Shown piece after piece: positions 36,641 to 47,622 of a stretch of DNA of 64,000 nt (position 1 is the first letter of the stretch; every line of letters begins with the position of its first letter). Source of the DNA: Wolfiporia cocos. Lineage: Eukaryota; Basidiomycota; Agaricomycetes; Polyporales; Phaeolaceae. A program made the position numbers and the translations under genes. The stretch covers positions 992,001 through 1,056,000 of the forward strand of contig JACCLO010000005.1 of NCBI GenBank assembly GCA_029448655.1, read 5' to 3'. Under the pieces are notes generated by a model. The model made no database searches. It worked only from the letters and a program-made list of their open reading frames with translations, and was not told the DNA's origin.

Positions 36641-37751
36641 TAGTGATGTGCAGGCTCAGCCCAGCCCAAAATGTCACAAACTTTGCAGGGACCTTCACCT
36701 GAGTTTCCGACCGGCATAAAGATTGCCTCCCGGCTGGCTCGAACCCTCGTATTGGCGTATTGATGGTCACATGGCTACTAAGTAGATTAGATTGCATTGT
36801 AGATTGGAGGGTGATGGTGCGCCCGGCCCGTCGGTCCATTCTTGTGCGCTTGGGGATGACGCCTTATGGCGTGATGATCGCGATGTTGTGCACGGCCCCC
36901 TTTAGGGTGGGCCGTGACTCAGTAGTTACGCCGTCTCCTCATGTATATATAGTGTACTACACTGGGGCTTACACCACAGTTCCGTTATTCTAGTCGTTGG
37001 GGAGTCCTCCCCTCACTCTGACTCTTATGTGTGACCACTACCCTCGACGCTGAGCTCTCGGCTGTCCACCTTGCTGCGCTGCAGTGGCATTGTACCTAGG
37101 ACCTTCGGCATGGTCTTGGAGATAGGATGGTTAGAGATAGGGGTTGTCGGTATGTCACAGTTGGTTTGTGACACAAAAGCACCAGCTTTGGCCCGGCCTG
37201 GACGGCCCACGGCTTTTAAAAACCTCAAGCCGGGCCCTCACTGATGGCTCACGGCTTGGCCCGGCCTGGACTGGGGCCGAGCCGGGGCCTACCACTGCTA
37301 GGATAGTCTATAGCTTAGAAAGTTTGAAATACACCATTGTCAATTGTTCCTTGATGAAAAGGAGCATTGAGGCCTACAATTTATAGCAGGATTAAGTGTC
37401 AAAATAATCTTCCACCAGCACGGCGTTCAGTAGCGCACCTGCCATACGGGGTATCGTATAGGTGCCCAGCGGTGAGTGGCAGGCTTCAACATTAAGGACA
37501 TGACTTTTATGTAGTCTGAAATGAACAGCATATGTTTAGTTAAGCATACTACTATCCTGTACAATCTTATATTGTAGTTTCCGGACATTGTAGCCATTAA
37601 GGTCACCAGGCCGGGGCTCAACAGCTCGGCTCGGCTCGGCCTGAGATACAAGCCGGGCCCCGGGCCGTCTCAGGCCGTATTGTAAAGCCCAGCTCGGCCC
37701 GGCCCAAGTAGGGCTCGGCCCCGGCCTCAAGCCGGGCCTGGCACGTCACTA
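36641..37751. mobile_element. Second hAT-like element copy
   Basis: Starts TAGTGATGTGCAGGC and ends with the inverse of TAGTGACGTGCCAGGC. Subterminal GGCCCGGC-type repeats are abundant (37180-37290, 37610-37750). Without its solo LTR it is about 0.6 kb, similar to the first copy. The 8-bp flanks (TTGGTATG and GCACTGAT) do not match, so the ends may belong to two copies, or a rearrangement has occurred. Confidence 0.65.
36672..37173. mobile_element. Solo LTR, family C
   Basis: 502 bp, TGTCACAAACTTTGC to GGTTTGTGACA, flanked by a perfect 5-bp target duplication CAAAA (36667-36671, 37174-37178). It is inserted in the subterminal repeat of the second hAT copy. Its ends resemble those of families A and B but its body is different. 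Confidence 0.88.
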
Positions 37752-38116
37752 GCACTGATGTGCAGGTATGGGTAGTGTATGTGAGGTACTTGTACAGGGC
37801 TAGACAGGGGTGTACAGGGTGCAGCAGGAGACCAAGGTCTCCCATTGAGGCATGAGTTAGCTTCCCCCGCCCCACCTGAGAGGGACCGGGAACCACATAG
37901 AGGTCCATGCCCAGACAGACCGCCAGCCCATGGGTCTGCCTGCCCCTGGAGATTCCATGTCACATTATGAGTATGACTGCATCTGCAGGAATATCCAGCA
38001 CAGTTCAAATGCATTTATTAAGATATGTAGCCCTGTCCACAAAGGAATGCCCCAACAGTTATGAAGCACCTGGAGTCGCGTGACTTGCATAGGCGCTGAC
38101 TGCTAGTGCTGGCCAA
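37752..38116. other. Spacer without recognisable features
   Basis: No gene, repeat terminus or RNA feature is supported. Confidence 0.4.
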
Positions 38117-38497
38117 AATTACTATTATAATTGATAATAATAATATCTAATCGTAATATCACTTTTAAATACTGGGCTGAGGCAGATCCCACTGGCATCT
38201 ATTACGGAGTATTACAATATGATATACTATGAATACAATATGATACTGGTACTCTATATAATAGTAATGGTAGAGATATCATGTGACCTAAAGAGCAAGC
38301 TCATACTTGATTTGGTATACGGTAGATGGGGTCGAATACTTGAACGACATGTCAATCCACCAATAGATAGTATTAAGTACAATTACAATAGTATTACGAT
38401 ACTATTCTATTACAATGTGATTACATACCCCGCACGCCGACCAAGATAATAATACACAGTATTATTATCGAGGCCTGTGATGTATCTAATAGTAATT
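38117..38497. mobile_element. Possible AT-rich MITE
   Basis: Both ends carry the inverted 11-mer AATTACTATTA (38117-38127 and 38487-38497), and several TAATAATA blocks are inverted inside. The interior is very AT-rich and has no coding potential. No target duplication is clear, and low-complexity sequence could mimic such ends. Confidence 0.35.
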
Positions 38498-38576
38498 GTC
38501 CACCACTACTGACTGCAGTGTCTCGCAATTATTGCCACGTCCTCTTTGCAACTGCTTATCGCGTGCAACTGCTTAT

Positions 38577-40255
38577 CCCCAGTGAGAATCCAATGTATTT
38601 AAATGTATCCAGATGCATCGGATACATTTGGATATAACGCGAACCATAGACTACATTAGGATACATTGTAGACACTCACACAATGTATCTCATCTACACT
38701 AGATGTATCCAAATGTATGTTGGATAAGTTTCGAAACATCAAATATATCTGAATGTATCTTCAAGGTTGCATAAGAGATATACTTCAATGTAGCTCAGTA
38801 TAGCTCACTACATCAGGATATGTATTCAGATGTAGCCTAATGTACACAAAAGTATCGACATATACTACCTGAATGCACCCCAGAAATATACCAATCTACC
38901 CACATCCATGCTCCACCCATGCCTGCTCCCTGCCCCCAATCCCTGCTACAGAAAACTGTCAGTTTTCACATGTTCACAGAATTGTATTGCATCTGCACTG
39001 TATAATTGAGTATATTTCGAAGTTATGAAAATATGTACTGTTGGAGGTGCGGGCGTGGCACATGGGTGCAATCTCGTCGCCACGGCGGGGAACAACCTAA
39101 AAGGGAAGGTGGCAGAGTGAGCCCAGACCAGAAGGTGGTGCAATATGCACCTGGTTACGGAAAGGGGGCGCGCAGGGTATATAGTCAAGGAATGAAAATG
39201 TACATACCTTACGTGTTCGCTGAGATCCCATTACATTCAAACTAGAGGAATGCCGGGCAGTATTAATAGCTGAAATAGGCACCGCCTGAACTTCAACATG
39301 TACCAGTCTGTTCACTGCAGCAGTTACATCTCGCAATGGGAACGGTCATGTACTGACTGAATGTAGGTAGACAAGACAAAATTAAATATATATAAAATAA
39401 CAACTCAAGTACTCACGGGTGGACGTCTACTCACATGTGGTCATTTGGCAGCTCTCGAAGCTGGAGGGGATGGTGTTGCCCTGCCAAGACCCAGAGACTA
39501 ACTATATATGAGAAAAACACAGGGAGAAGACAAAGTTCAAGGGGCAACAGAGTAGGTGAAGGAATCTAAAACGAAGCTATTAATGGAAGACGACGTAGTG
39601 ACGCTAGGTAAGAGTAAGAGTAAGAGCATTGTCATAAAGGGATGTGGCTACAACGCCACAGTGCCATAGGAAGACAAGGACTCGGACGGGAACCGCGTTA
39701 TCAGCATAGATGCATTCGCTGTATTCTTACATAAGAAATGAAAAACTCAACATGTATGCAATGGCTCTGTTGCCCAAGCAAGTGAGCTCGAAACTTGGCA
39801 TGGCTGCAGTAGGTACCTTTGGTCACAAAATGCAGATCTCTCTTTGGGAACTGTTGATTGCAGCCACAAAAATATACCTTGTTATCAATTTTATATATGG
39901 AGGCTCGAAGCATTGTGAGTTGTGATTATTTTGGTAGGGGTATGGAGGGATGCGCATACAGTAGTGCGGCGGTATGAAAGTGTAACGACATAAGTGCGTG
40001 GATCCGAAGCAATCTACGTGAGGATCCTTCATATGTAACTACCTTATGCGTACGCAACGTTGACACATTACGCAGAGGCCTTATGGTAAGATCTGTCGCT
40101 CATTGGCACATGTCAATCTGCTCACCAGGTCACATGAGCTGTTGGATACATTTCGATTGCGCTGTATACATTTTGATATATTGAACTTTTGTGGATACAT
40201 TTAGTTATATGAGGATTCATTTGGATATTTTTAATACATCAGATTTTCACTGGGG
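38577..40255. mobile_element. Unclassified inverted-repeat element with satellite-like ends
   Basis: A 1679-bp element with terminal inverted repeats CCCCAGTGARAATC that continue imperfectly for about 40 bp. The terminal regions (38590-38870 and 40140-40245) contain many copies of a GATACATTTGGATAT-like unit in both orientations. Both flanks carry an identical 22-bp stretch (38555-38576, 40256-40277), but this lies in a 17-bp tandem repeat (TGCAACTGCTTATCGCG). The true target duplication may therefore be only CTTAT. No transposase or known superfamily signature is seen. Confidence 0.72.
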
Positions 40256-40318
40256 CTTATCGCGTGCAACTGCTTATCGCGTGTAGCAAATGTGACATTG
40301 ACAAATGCATACATTTAC

Positions 40319-40594
40319 AACCTTCCTTGTTACTGTGCATTGTGCAACATTCACCAGATGTCGAAAGCAGCCATCTTACCAAAGGGCAGCCTATCGTACA
40401 AATCCATCTTCGAGATGCCGGCGACTGACTTAAAACACTCACAATCGGTCGGCATCGAGCCATGCGGCTTCTGCGGAAGTGATGGATGCATCACACGGAA
40501 GGGAGAATTGCACTTATCAGTGGTGGTCTGCATCTCGACTCCGGGGTCCTGGCATCCAGGTTTCGAGGGTTGTATTCCGGATTTCTCACCATAA
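40319..40594 (+). pseudogene. Fragment of an unrecognised Cys-motif protein
   Basis: A frame reads LPKGSLSYKSIFEMPATDLK and then a PCGFCG...GCITRK motif, which looks like a metal-binding Cys cluster. It then loses its pattern and stops at 40594. I have the impression of a dispersed agaricomycete hypothetical family but cannot name it. The inverted-repeat element ends 40 bp before it, and no upstream part is visible, so it is likely a fragment. Confidence 0.4.
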
Positions 40595-40886
40595 TTACCC
40601 CTTGGGTTTGATGAAAGACAGGCTGAGTTCGTTGTAGCTGACCTGCAGGTCGTTTCGCCACCTAGTGCCTTGCGAATTTCGCTCGTAGTGGTCAGTATCT
40701 TCTATCTCCTTACTTCCTCTTGCAGACGACTTGTTGCAGGTAGTGCAACAAACAATAGTGCTGTTCTGTCTCTCTGGTGCACTGTGTTGGAAGGTTGACA
40801 AATATTGGGTGAGTGATGCTGGCTCAACTCCTGCGCTCGGCTCATGGTTTTTGGTTGCAGCTGCCCGTCCACCGAGTTCATCGCGC

Positions 40887-42035
40887 ATGCCTAATCTCTG
40901 CGAGTTCTGTGGGGACCCTGCAACTAAGCGTTGCTCTGGTTGCTCTAAGGTGTGGTACTGTAGCGAAGAGGACCAGAAATACCACTGGGTCGAGCATATC
41001 TTCGACTGCAAACCGAAATCAGAAATCACCACCGCTCATTACCTCGCGCTCGCTGTCCGTCGCAATCTACTCCCTGAAGATCCACAGACATGCGAGGATT
41101 ACGGCTTCGATAGAGCATTCACTGCCGAGAACCGATCGAAACTGCTCGGTCTCTACATCGGTCTCATCAAATACATGGATATACCCACCAAGAAGATACA
41201 CAAGTGGCGCATCAACGGTACGCTTATACAAGAGATCAAAGCAGCATTTGAGAAGCTGCCCCCGGCTAGCCGCGGCGGCTACTACCCGTGGTTCCTGCAG
41301 AATCAATATGTCCTGGACAGTTCCCTGCAGCCCCCGAGCGACCTCGCCCAGGCGACTCTTGCGCCTGGTCGGCGTTACGTAGGTCTGCCAGTGTCTCTCA
41401 CGCAAGAGCAGGTTGCAGAAATTGTCAAGAATTGGCCAAAAAACAAGCAACGATGTTACAGCCTCTGCATGCCCCTTCTATCCCACTGGCATCCTGCTCC
41501 TTTCATGGAGGAGTGGCTATATTTCGGATTCTGCACCTGTGACTCTGAAGAGAGCGAGATGGGGCTCGGAGCGCTATACCGACAGCTGCTCGACCGGTGC
41601 ACGTTTGAGGAATTCTGCGTTGCGTTTGAAGCGTCGTCTATCATTGCTCTCTTCGATCATCATGGTTTCAAGCCACAGCGGGAGAACTTCCACAACTTGG
41701 AGGACGTTCTTTCCGGCTCGCCGCACATGAACAAGAGCGTATGGGACCTAAAGCAGTTCGTGATGAACAAGGACATGCGATTGATCCCATCCGTGAATGT
41801 CGACTATGGCTATATGAATTGCCGGACGCCAGACGAGTACACGGAACTGAAGGGGCTATACAAGCAGCTCTTCGAGCTGGAGCACAAGACCTCTTTTGAC
41901 CCAGTTGAGCTCCATAACGCCGCCATCAGGGGCAAGATCTTTGAGTACGCAAGTGGAGTGTTGAAGTTCAAGAAAGGGCAGAAAAAGCTGTATACGAGAT
42001 TGATGAGGAATCCGTATCCTCTTGCCGAGTACTGA
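40887..42035 (+). CDS. MYND-type zinc-finger protein
   Basis: A single-exon frame of 382 residues from ATG 40887. The N-terminus has the MYND spacing with Cys5, Cys8, Cys16, Cys19, Cys25, His37 and Cys41. The sixth ligand position is Asp29 where the family normally has Cys, so zinc binding by the second half-site may be altered. The rest (42-382) has no domain I can name; it is rich in aromatic and charged residues and ends in a basic stretch near YASGVLKFKKGQKKLY. MYND fingers bind proline-rich partner proteins. The frame stays open about 52 codons upstream, but the finger begins at the chosen Met. The C-terminal half (from about 171) was copied into the chimeric gene at 19890. The coding sequence shows no defect. 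Confidence 0.78.
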   Translation: MPNLCEFCGDPATKRCSGCSKVWYCSEEDQKYHWVEHIFDCKPKSEITTAHYLALAVRRNLLPEDPQTCEDYGFDRAFTAENRSKLLGLYIGLIKYMDIPTKKIHKWRINGTLIQEIKAAFEKLPPASRGGYYPWFLQNQYVLDSSLQPPSDLAQATLAPGRRYVGLPVSLTQEQVAEIVKNWPKNKQRCYSLCMPLLSHWHPAPFMEEWLYFGFCTCDSEESEMGLGALYRQLLDRCTFEEFCVAFEASSIIALFDHHGFKPQRENFHNLEDVLSGSPHMNKSVWDLKQFVMNKDMRLIPSVNVDYGYMNCRTPDEYTELKGLYKQLFELEHKTSFDPVELHNAAIRGKIFEYASGVLKFKKGQKKLYTRLMRNPYPLAEY

Positions 42036-43209
42036 GTACGGAATGAAGGTATGCACTATACCTACGTGTCCTACCGTGACATAAGCGGTACTAACCTCAG
42101 TGTTGGATTCTTTTAGTACATGCATGAGTCGTAGTTTCGGAATAGGTCAAGCTGCATTTAGTTGGGCACACATTTGTAGCCAGTATGCAACTTCTATCAC
42201 AATTTCTGTACAGTTCCAAGAGCTATCAATGTAAGTCCCTATGCAAGATAGCGCGCAATGACACCCACATCTGTCATGTCCGAGCTTACCGGAGTCACCT
42301 TGCCTTAATTAAGCAGACGTCGAGTATAGGAACGATCGTCTTCCTAACCTCAGGCTGACTCATGAGCCTACGAAGACGTCGCAGTAGCTACTAGAGTTAT
42401 AGAGGTAGTGGGAAATGCCGGGTAGAATTTTGAGTCCCATCAGGGACCCAAGGGCCTTGCACTCACCTGCGTCAAACCCTCATCTTGTAGCAGGCAGCTG
42501 TAGCTTTCCAGCAGACTTGCTCGAGGTTCCAGGACGGGAGATGGTGCACACCGCACCAATATTCGTAGGGTAGTATGCGTGCAGCGCTGACAGCTCAAAC
42601 TCCGCGGCATCCCGGTCGTGGTGCGTAAGCCAACCTCAATCATACACAGGGGTAACTAATACGGGTCCATTTCTCTAGCAATGCGCCTTCCGTTCCTCCT
42701 TAGTATCATTTATTTATGCCAACCGTCTCCAGCTTGATGAGATGTCCTACGAATGCAGAATCTGCGGTGAGCCCTAAAGAGAGCGCTATTCTGCCCTCAG
42801 TCTGGTACTGTAACAAGGAACGCCAGAATATTGTACGGACGATACACATCTTCGGATGTGCGTCACCAAGAAGGGGATCCCGTCCTCACTTCGTCCGCGT
42901 AATCGCCGAAGACGTCATCCCCACGTACCCGCAAGTCTGCGGGCTGCCGTGGCGAGTTAAATCGCTACCTATCCCACGCGCTGGCGGGGACCCAGATGCT
43001 GCTGTGCTGGTCCTGGCTTGCCTCTAATCAGCGTTGGTTTCTGTACATGCCGTCTATATAACAAGCTGGTCGTAAAGCTTTCTTTGCTCAACCCGACTTC
43101 GTCTGGAGAAATGTACCACCCTATCTCTCTGTCATCCTGTTTGATTCTGCATGTTCGATTATGTGACCAGTTCGAGTCCTTGTAAAACAGGAAATGCATC
43201 TTTGTGATT
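41398..43209 (+). repeat. Source copy of the MYND segmental duplication
   Basis: This block corresponds to 20858-22575 plus 36572-36624. It includes the MYND C-terminal half, its 3' flank, a decayed finger copy, and the uninterrupted equivalent of the mariner target site at 43154-43155. Confidence 0.92.
42655..43095 (+). pseudogene. Decayed MYND-finger gene 5' copy 3
   Basis: From 42739 the sequence reads MSYECRICGEP, then a stop (TAA), with the remaining finger half out of frame. It is the direct counterpart of the copy at 22055-22540 and a relative of that at 18541-18960. Confidence 0.75.
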
Positions 43210-43853
43210 CAAGTTGTCTGCCTCAGAATGGTCTAAGTTTCGAGATATTCATGCGATCGCAGTTGAGTAGACTCGTTTTACAGGTTTCCTCATGGCTATA
43301 GTCATCCCTTGCGTGCACTGTGCGATGATCACTCTGCCTGAATTGGGTCCTAGCGCGTGTTTGGCTGCATGCACATTCCAAGATACATCGCATCGCCGGT
43401 TTCGTTGCCACAGGCGCGACCTGACGCGACGCGTCTCGACGCGTCAATCACGTGTGACGACGTTTGCGCCCGTGGCTCTCCGAATCTTCATATTTCCCAC
43501 CGGAGCTACTTATTACCTCAAACTGCCCTCCGCAGCCGTAGTATCCCATCCTGCTTGGCGGTGCACGAGCAGGCAAGGATTGCTGGTGCATATGAAGTGC
43601 CAAGTGACTAGTGCGCGCCTTTAAAACGGCTTGCGACCACTGGTAAGTGGCTCCAAGTATCCGTGCGGACTTGTCCTGTATGTCTATTTCAGCGAAGCAT
43701 CGTCCACCCGAAGAAGAGGTCCAGTGCCCTGGAGAACACCGTAGTCCGGGTCAGGATCCCTCAGGTGCGCTGCACAATAGTCAGGCTGCCGTCAGACGCT
43801 TTGTCCAGGTCCTCCAATCGCTCCCCGCATCGCAGAGTTGCATCCACCTGCCC
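43210..43853. promoter_or_regulatory. BST1 upstream region with MluI-box pair and E-box
   Basis: Two ACGCGT sites 10 bp apart (43429-43434, 43439-43444) are followed by CACGTG (43449-43454), about 400 bp before the BST1 start. ACGCGT is the core of the fungal MBF cell-cycle site. Whether it acts here is inference. No other gene is seen. Confidence 0.35.
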
Positions 43854-46800
43854 ATGTCTACACTATGGTCTCTTCGCCAAATGCGCTCGGTAGTAGCTCT
43901 ATTTAGCGCATTTGCACTGTTTTCAATGTTTCTCTTGTATCGCGCTAGCTCCGATATTGTCAACTCGCTCTCGGCTCAAGGATGCCGCATGTCATGGATG
44001 TCTCCGTCGTATGTTCTACAATCTGGACTCAACTCCAAATGGTCTCCCCTTGCCTCCCGTTACTCACTCTACCTGTATCGGGAGGTTGGCTGGGAGTCGT
44101 CGAGTGAGGTACGATTCATTTTATGCAGAGCCGGATATGGAGGGTGACTCACGGCCAGTCCAGCTTCATGGCTCACCCGTACTCTTCATTCCCGGAAATG
44201 CGGGATCGTCGCACGAGGTGCGCTCCATAGCTTCATCTGCGACGCGTCAATTCTACGCCTCTCCGTACGTTGTGTCCTCGGAATTTGAGAACTGGCCGCA
44301 CAAGCCTCTTGACTTCTTTACTCGTGCGTAGCACTCTGGCCTATAGCATTTACTCATTACTCAGCGCCGGCTGCAGTCGAATTTAACGAAGATCTCTCTG
44401 CCTTCCATGGTCCAACATTGGACGCGGAGATGAGTTATGCTCGCGCTGCGATAGCATATATCCTTTCCCTCTATCCAGATCCAAAAAACATCACAATACT
44501 AGGACACTCCATGGGCGGTGTCGTTGCAACAGCGCTGTTGCCACATCCGAACGTTTCAGCCATCATTACTATGTCTACCCCACATACAGTCCCTCCAGCA
44601 CGACTCGACAGACGAATCAACTCTGTATACTCCTCGAACAGACAGATTTTGCAGACAGACGAGACGCCCATCCTGTCTCTTTGCGGTGGTGCGACAGACT
44701 TGATGGTACCGGCAGAGTCGTGCGTGCTCCCTGCCCCGAAAGAGGACGTATACCGCCGCACGGTGTTCACTAGCGCATTAGAAGGTGCATGGACAGGAGT
44801 CGGCCACCGTGAGATGGTATGGTGCCACCAAGTGCGCTGGCGGGTAGCGCGTGCAGCAATCGATCTTGCGGCGCAGAAGACCCCTGAAAACCGTGCGCTG
44901 GTACTGGATAGGTGGCTGCGAGACGGACATACACTCCCTCCGCCTTTCTCTGATCGAGACGCGGAGCTGGACGAGCTGGACGTGACGACGCTCAAGGACA
45001 GCGAGGTAGCGTACCACGACCCGGCGAAGACACTCTTCCTCCCGAAGCCGGATGCCGCGCGGACATACCTGATGCCTGTGCCGAAGCCCGGTGCGTATGG
45101 CACGATGTTCATGCTGTACCTTTCGCGCGGAAGCATTGCGCCAATTGCGCCGCAGCGACCGCTGCCTCTGCGTGCGTCGGTGTACCTATGCCCGTCGACG
45201 GCGCTCCCGTCGGAGACTTGTCCGCTACTCCGGCCGACGACGCTCAAGCTCATCCCAGAGCCTGTTCCTGGGCGGCCGTTCCCCACGCCTGATGAGGGAG
45301 CAGATGAGAGTGAGGGGGTTGTTGTGTTCGCTGCTGACATGTCGTATGCCCTGTGGGGAGAGCTCACGGGTTACATTGCAGTGAAGGTGGAGGGTGGGGA
45401 TGGCAGAGGGTGGCTGGTGGCCGGATATACCTCGCCAGATGTGGCAATAGGTGATCTGAGGACATTCAGTGAGTCGTTATCAACCCTCGAGCATGACAGT
45501 CGATTCTTATGTGAATGATTATCAGGAATGCTCTGGTCGAGTGTGACAGTCAATTTCAATCTCCAACAAGACGCCTTACTCAAGCAGGTCGCATTTCCAA
45601 GTCTCCTCTCTAATGCTCTGCTGGTGTACAAACTGACACCATCTATTTCAAACGGCAGCACGTGTGCAGGTGTGCAGATATCTGATACCGAAAGCATACC
45701 TAACGGTGATCTCTACTGCCAGATGCCTTGCTTCCTCCGCTACTTCAACATACCTCACAGTCTTCCGAGACTCATTACTTTCCTTTGACGACAAATCAGC
45801 GCCAGGTCCTCCTCCACTCACACGCTTCAGGACCTTTCCTCCCCGCCACATACCTACACGGTCATGGCTTTGCCCTAGCGCTCTTCTCGTCGACCGACCG
45901 CGCCTGCTCGGTAGATAGCATTACCATTGCAGTCGACTGGTGGGCCTCGCTTGGACGATGGGCCGCCAGGTACGCACAAACAGTCATCTCATGGAGCTTT
46001 GCCATATGCGCCCTCGTCGTCCACTATGCATGGAGCTGCACTGAGTCGCGGATGGTGTTTGCACCGCCGGTCTTACATTGCCTTGCGAGAGTCGTCTCGT
46101 ACGCATTGCCTCGCTTGGTAGTGTTCTCGCTGTTCATATCCGTGCTCCCCTTGCATTCTATGATGTGGCTGGGGAATAGAGGCGAGCCTGTCCTCCTCAT
46201 GATTGCACCGCTATTGCTGGTAATCTGTGTAGGGCTGGTGGCTGTAAGCTGGGTGGTTGTAGAGACATCGTTACGGATAACAGGCGTTGTTGCAGAGTGG
46301 ATATCTAGGCGGCTGAACAGAAGGTCTGTTGGGGATGTCGCGCATACATTCTCAGCTGCTCATACTCTGGCATTCAGGCAGTCACAAAGCGAAACAACCT
46401 CACGCAAGAATGCCCTTCTGTCGATGGGGCTTGTATTGATCGTTACGCTGATCTTTATCCCGTGGCAGGTAGCTTTCCTATGCGCGTGGATCTATCACTT
46501 CTACACATGTGCTACCTTCACCATGGGTTCTAAGATTATGCCAGTCTACGAAGGCGATCCAATTCCTCTGGAGTCTCGTTCCCGCTCCTCCTCAGACGCT
46601 TCTGAATCACTAGCAGAATCCGATATACCAGAAGCTCCTTCGTCGCCGCCACCACCGCGGTCGATCTCCTCTGATCAAGTAGAGCTGATGACTCTTTCCA
46701 CTCATTATGAACATTTCCATCTGCTCCTCCTGATGACCTGGCTGCTTCCCATCACGGCACCGGTGCTTGTGGTGTGGGTACGTACGCTCACCAGTGCTGG

Positions 46801-47178
46801 TATGCAAGCGATCTGGGGCTCGGGCTCGGGCTGGGGTGCAGACAGGAACGTGTTCCTTGTCGCGCCTTGGCTTTTCCTGGTAGAGTGGGCAGGCGTCGGC
46901 GGTCGTTGGCTCTGCAGCTCGTAAGTACCAGTTTCAGCTCACATAGCCATGACTGACCCGTGTCATGGCAAACGACCAGGTACAAAATTGGACGGTACAC
47001 AATTCCAACAAAGAACGGGATGCTCGGCCTGGTGATTGTGTGCCTGTTCTTCGGCACGCGTGCTACATTCGCAGTGTTCGAAGCAGCATGCGTGCTGATG
47101 TGGGCAGTCGTGATAAGCATCGGACCAAGATATATGGGCGGCCATTTACATGGAGAGCCGATCCGAGTCACTCTGTAG
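43854..47178 (+). CDS. BST1: GPI inositol-deacylase (PGAP1/BST1)
   Basis: Six exons give about 1015 residues: 43854-44103, 44159-44323, 44377-45468, 45526-45669, 45723-46920 and 46980-47178; the start of exon 3 has one alternative acceptor. Residues about 10-28 form an N-terminal membrane segment, followed by SWMSPSY and YSLYLYREVGW. The lipase core has LFIPGNAGSSHEVRSIASSA and the nucleophile motif Gly-His-Ser-Met-Gly-Gly with Ser183. Several membrane helices fill residues about 600-1010. PGAP1/BST1 is an ER membrane enzyme that removes the acyl chain from the inositol of GPI anchors after protein attachment, which is needed for ER exit and quality control of GPI proteins. Length and layout fit the family. 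It converges on the Uds1 gene with about 445 bp between stop codons. Confidence 0.94.
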
Positions 47179-47622
47179 TGTTCACTTTATGATGATAACT
47201 AGCTTCTCAGCTTGCTCTATTATTCATTATATCTGAAGAGACTTGACTACGTCAATGTACTTGTATGTTTTGACCGATGCTGTACGGCGGTGTCCACCAC
47301 GACATATATGCATCGTGCAGGAGAGCATGTCCTCATTATGATCGATGCCGATGCAGTGGATCCTGTAGAAAATACTTGCGAAAGTGAATAAAGTTATGGG
47401 GTGTAAATGAACACAAGGACCACGATGAGCGGTCGCTGAGACGGAGACCTGATCAGAGGATATACGGGAGTGTGAGTGATGCGAGGTAGCGAAGCACAGA
47501 TGACGACGTATAGATACAGACGACGTGAGTTCCTTAATAAACCAAAAGTGCACAAGAGAGCAAGTGAGAAGCGACCCTAGCGGGAGGCCGGGACAGTCGA
47601 ATTCAAGGATTGCGGATGGCAA
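47179..47622. other. Shared 3' region of BST1 and the Uds1 gene
   Basis: Intergenic DNA between two convergent stop codons. It should hold both 3' untranslated regions and poly(A) sites. No further gene is seen. Confidence 0.6.
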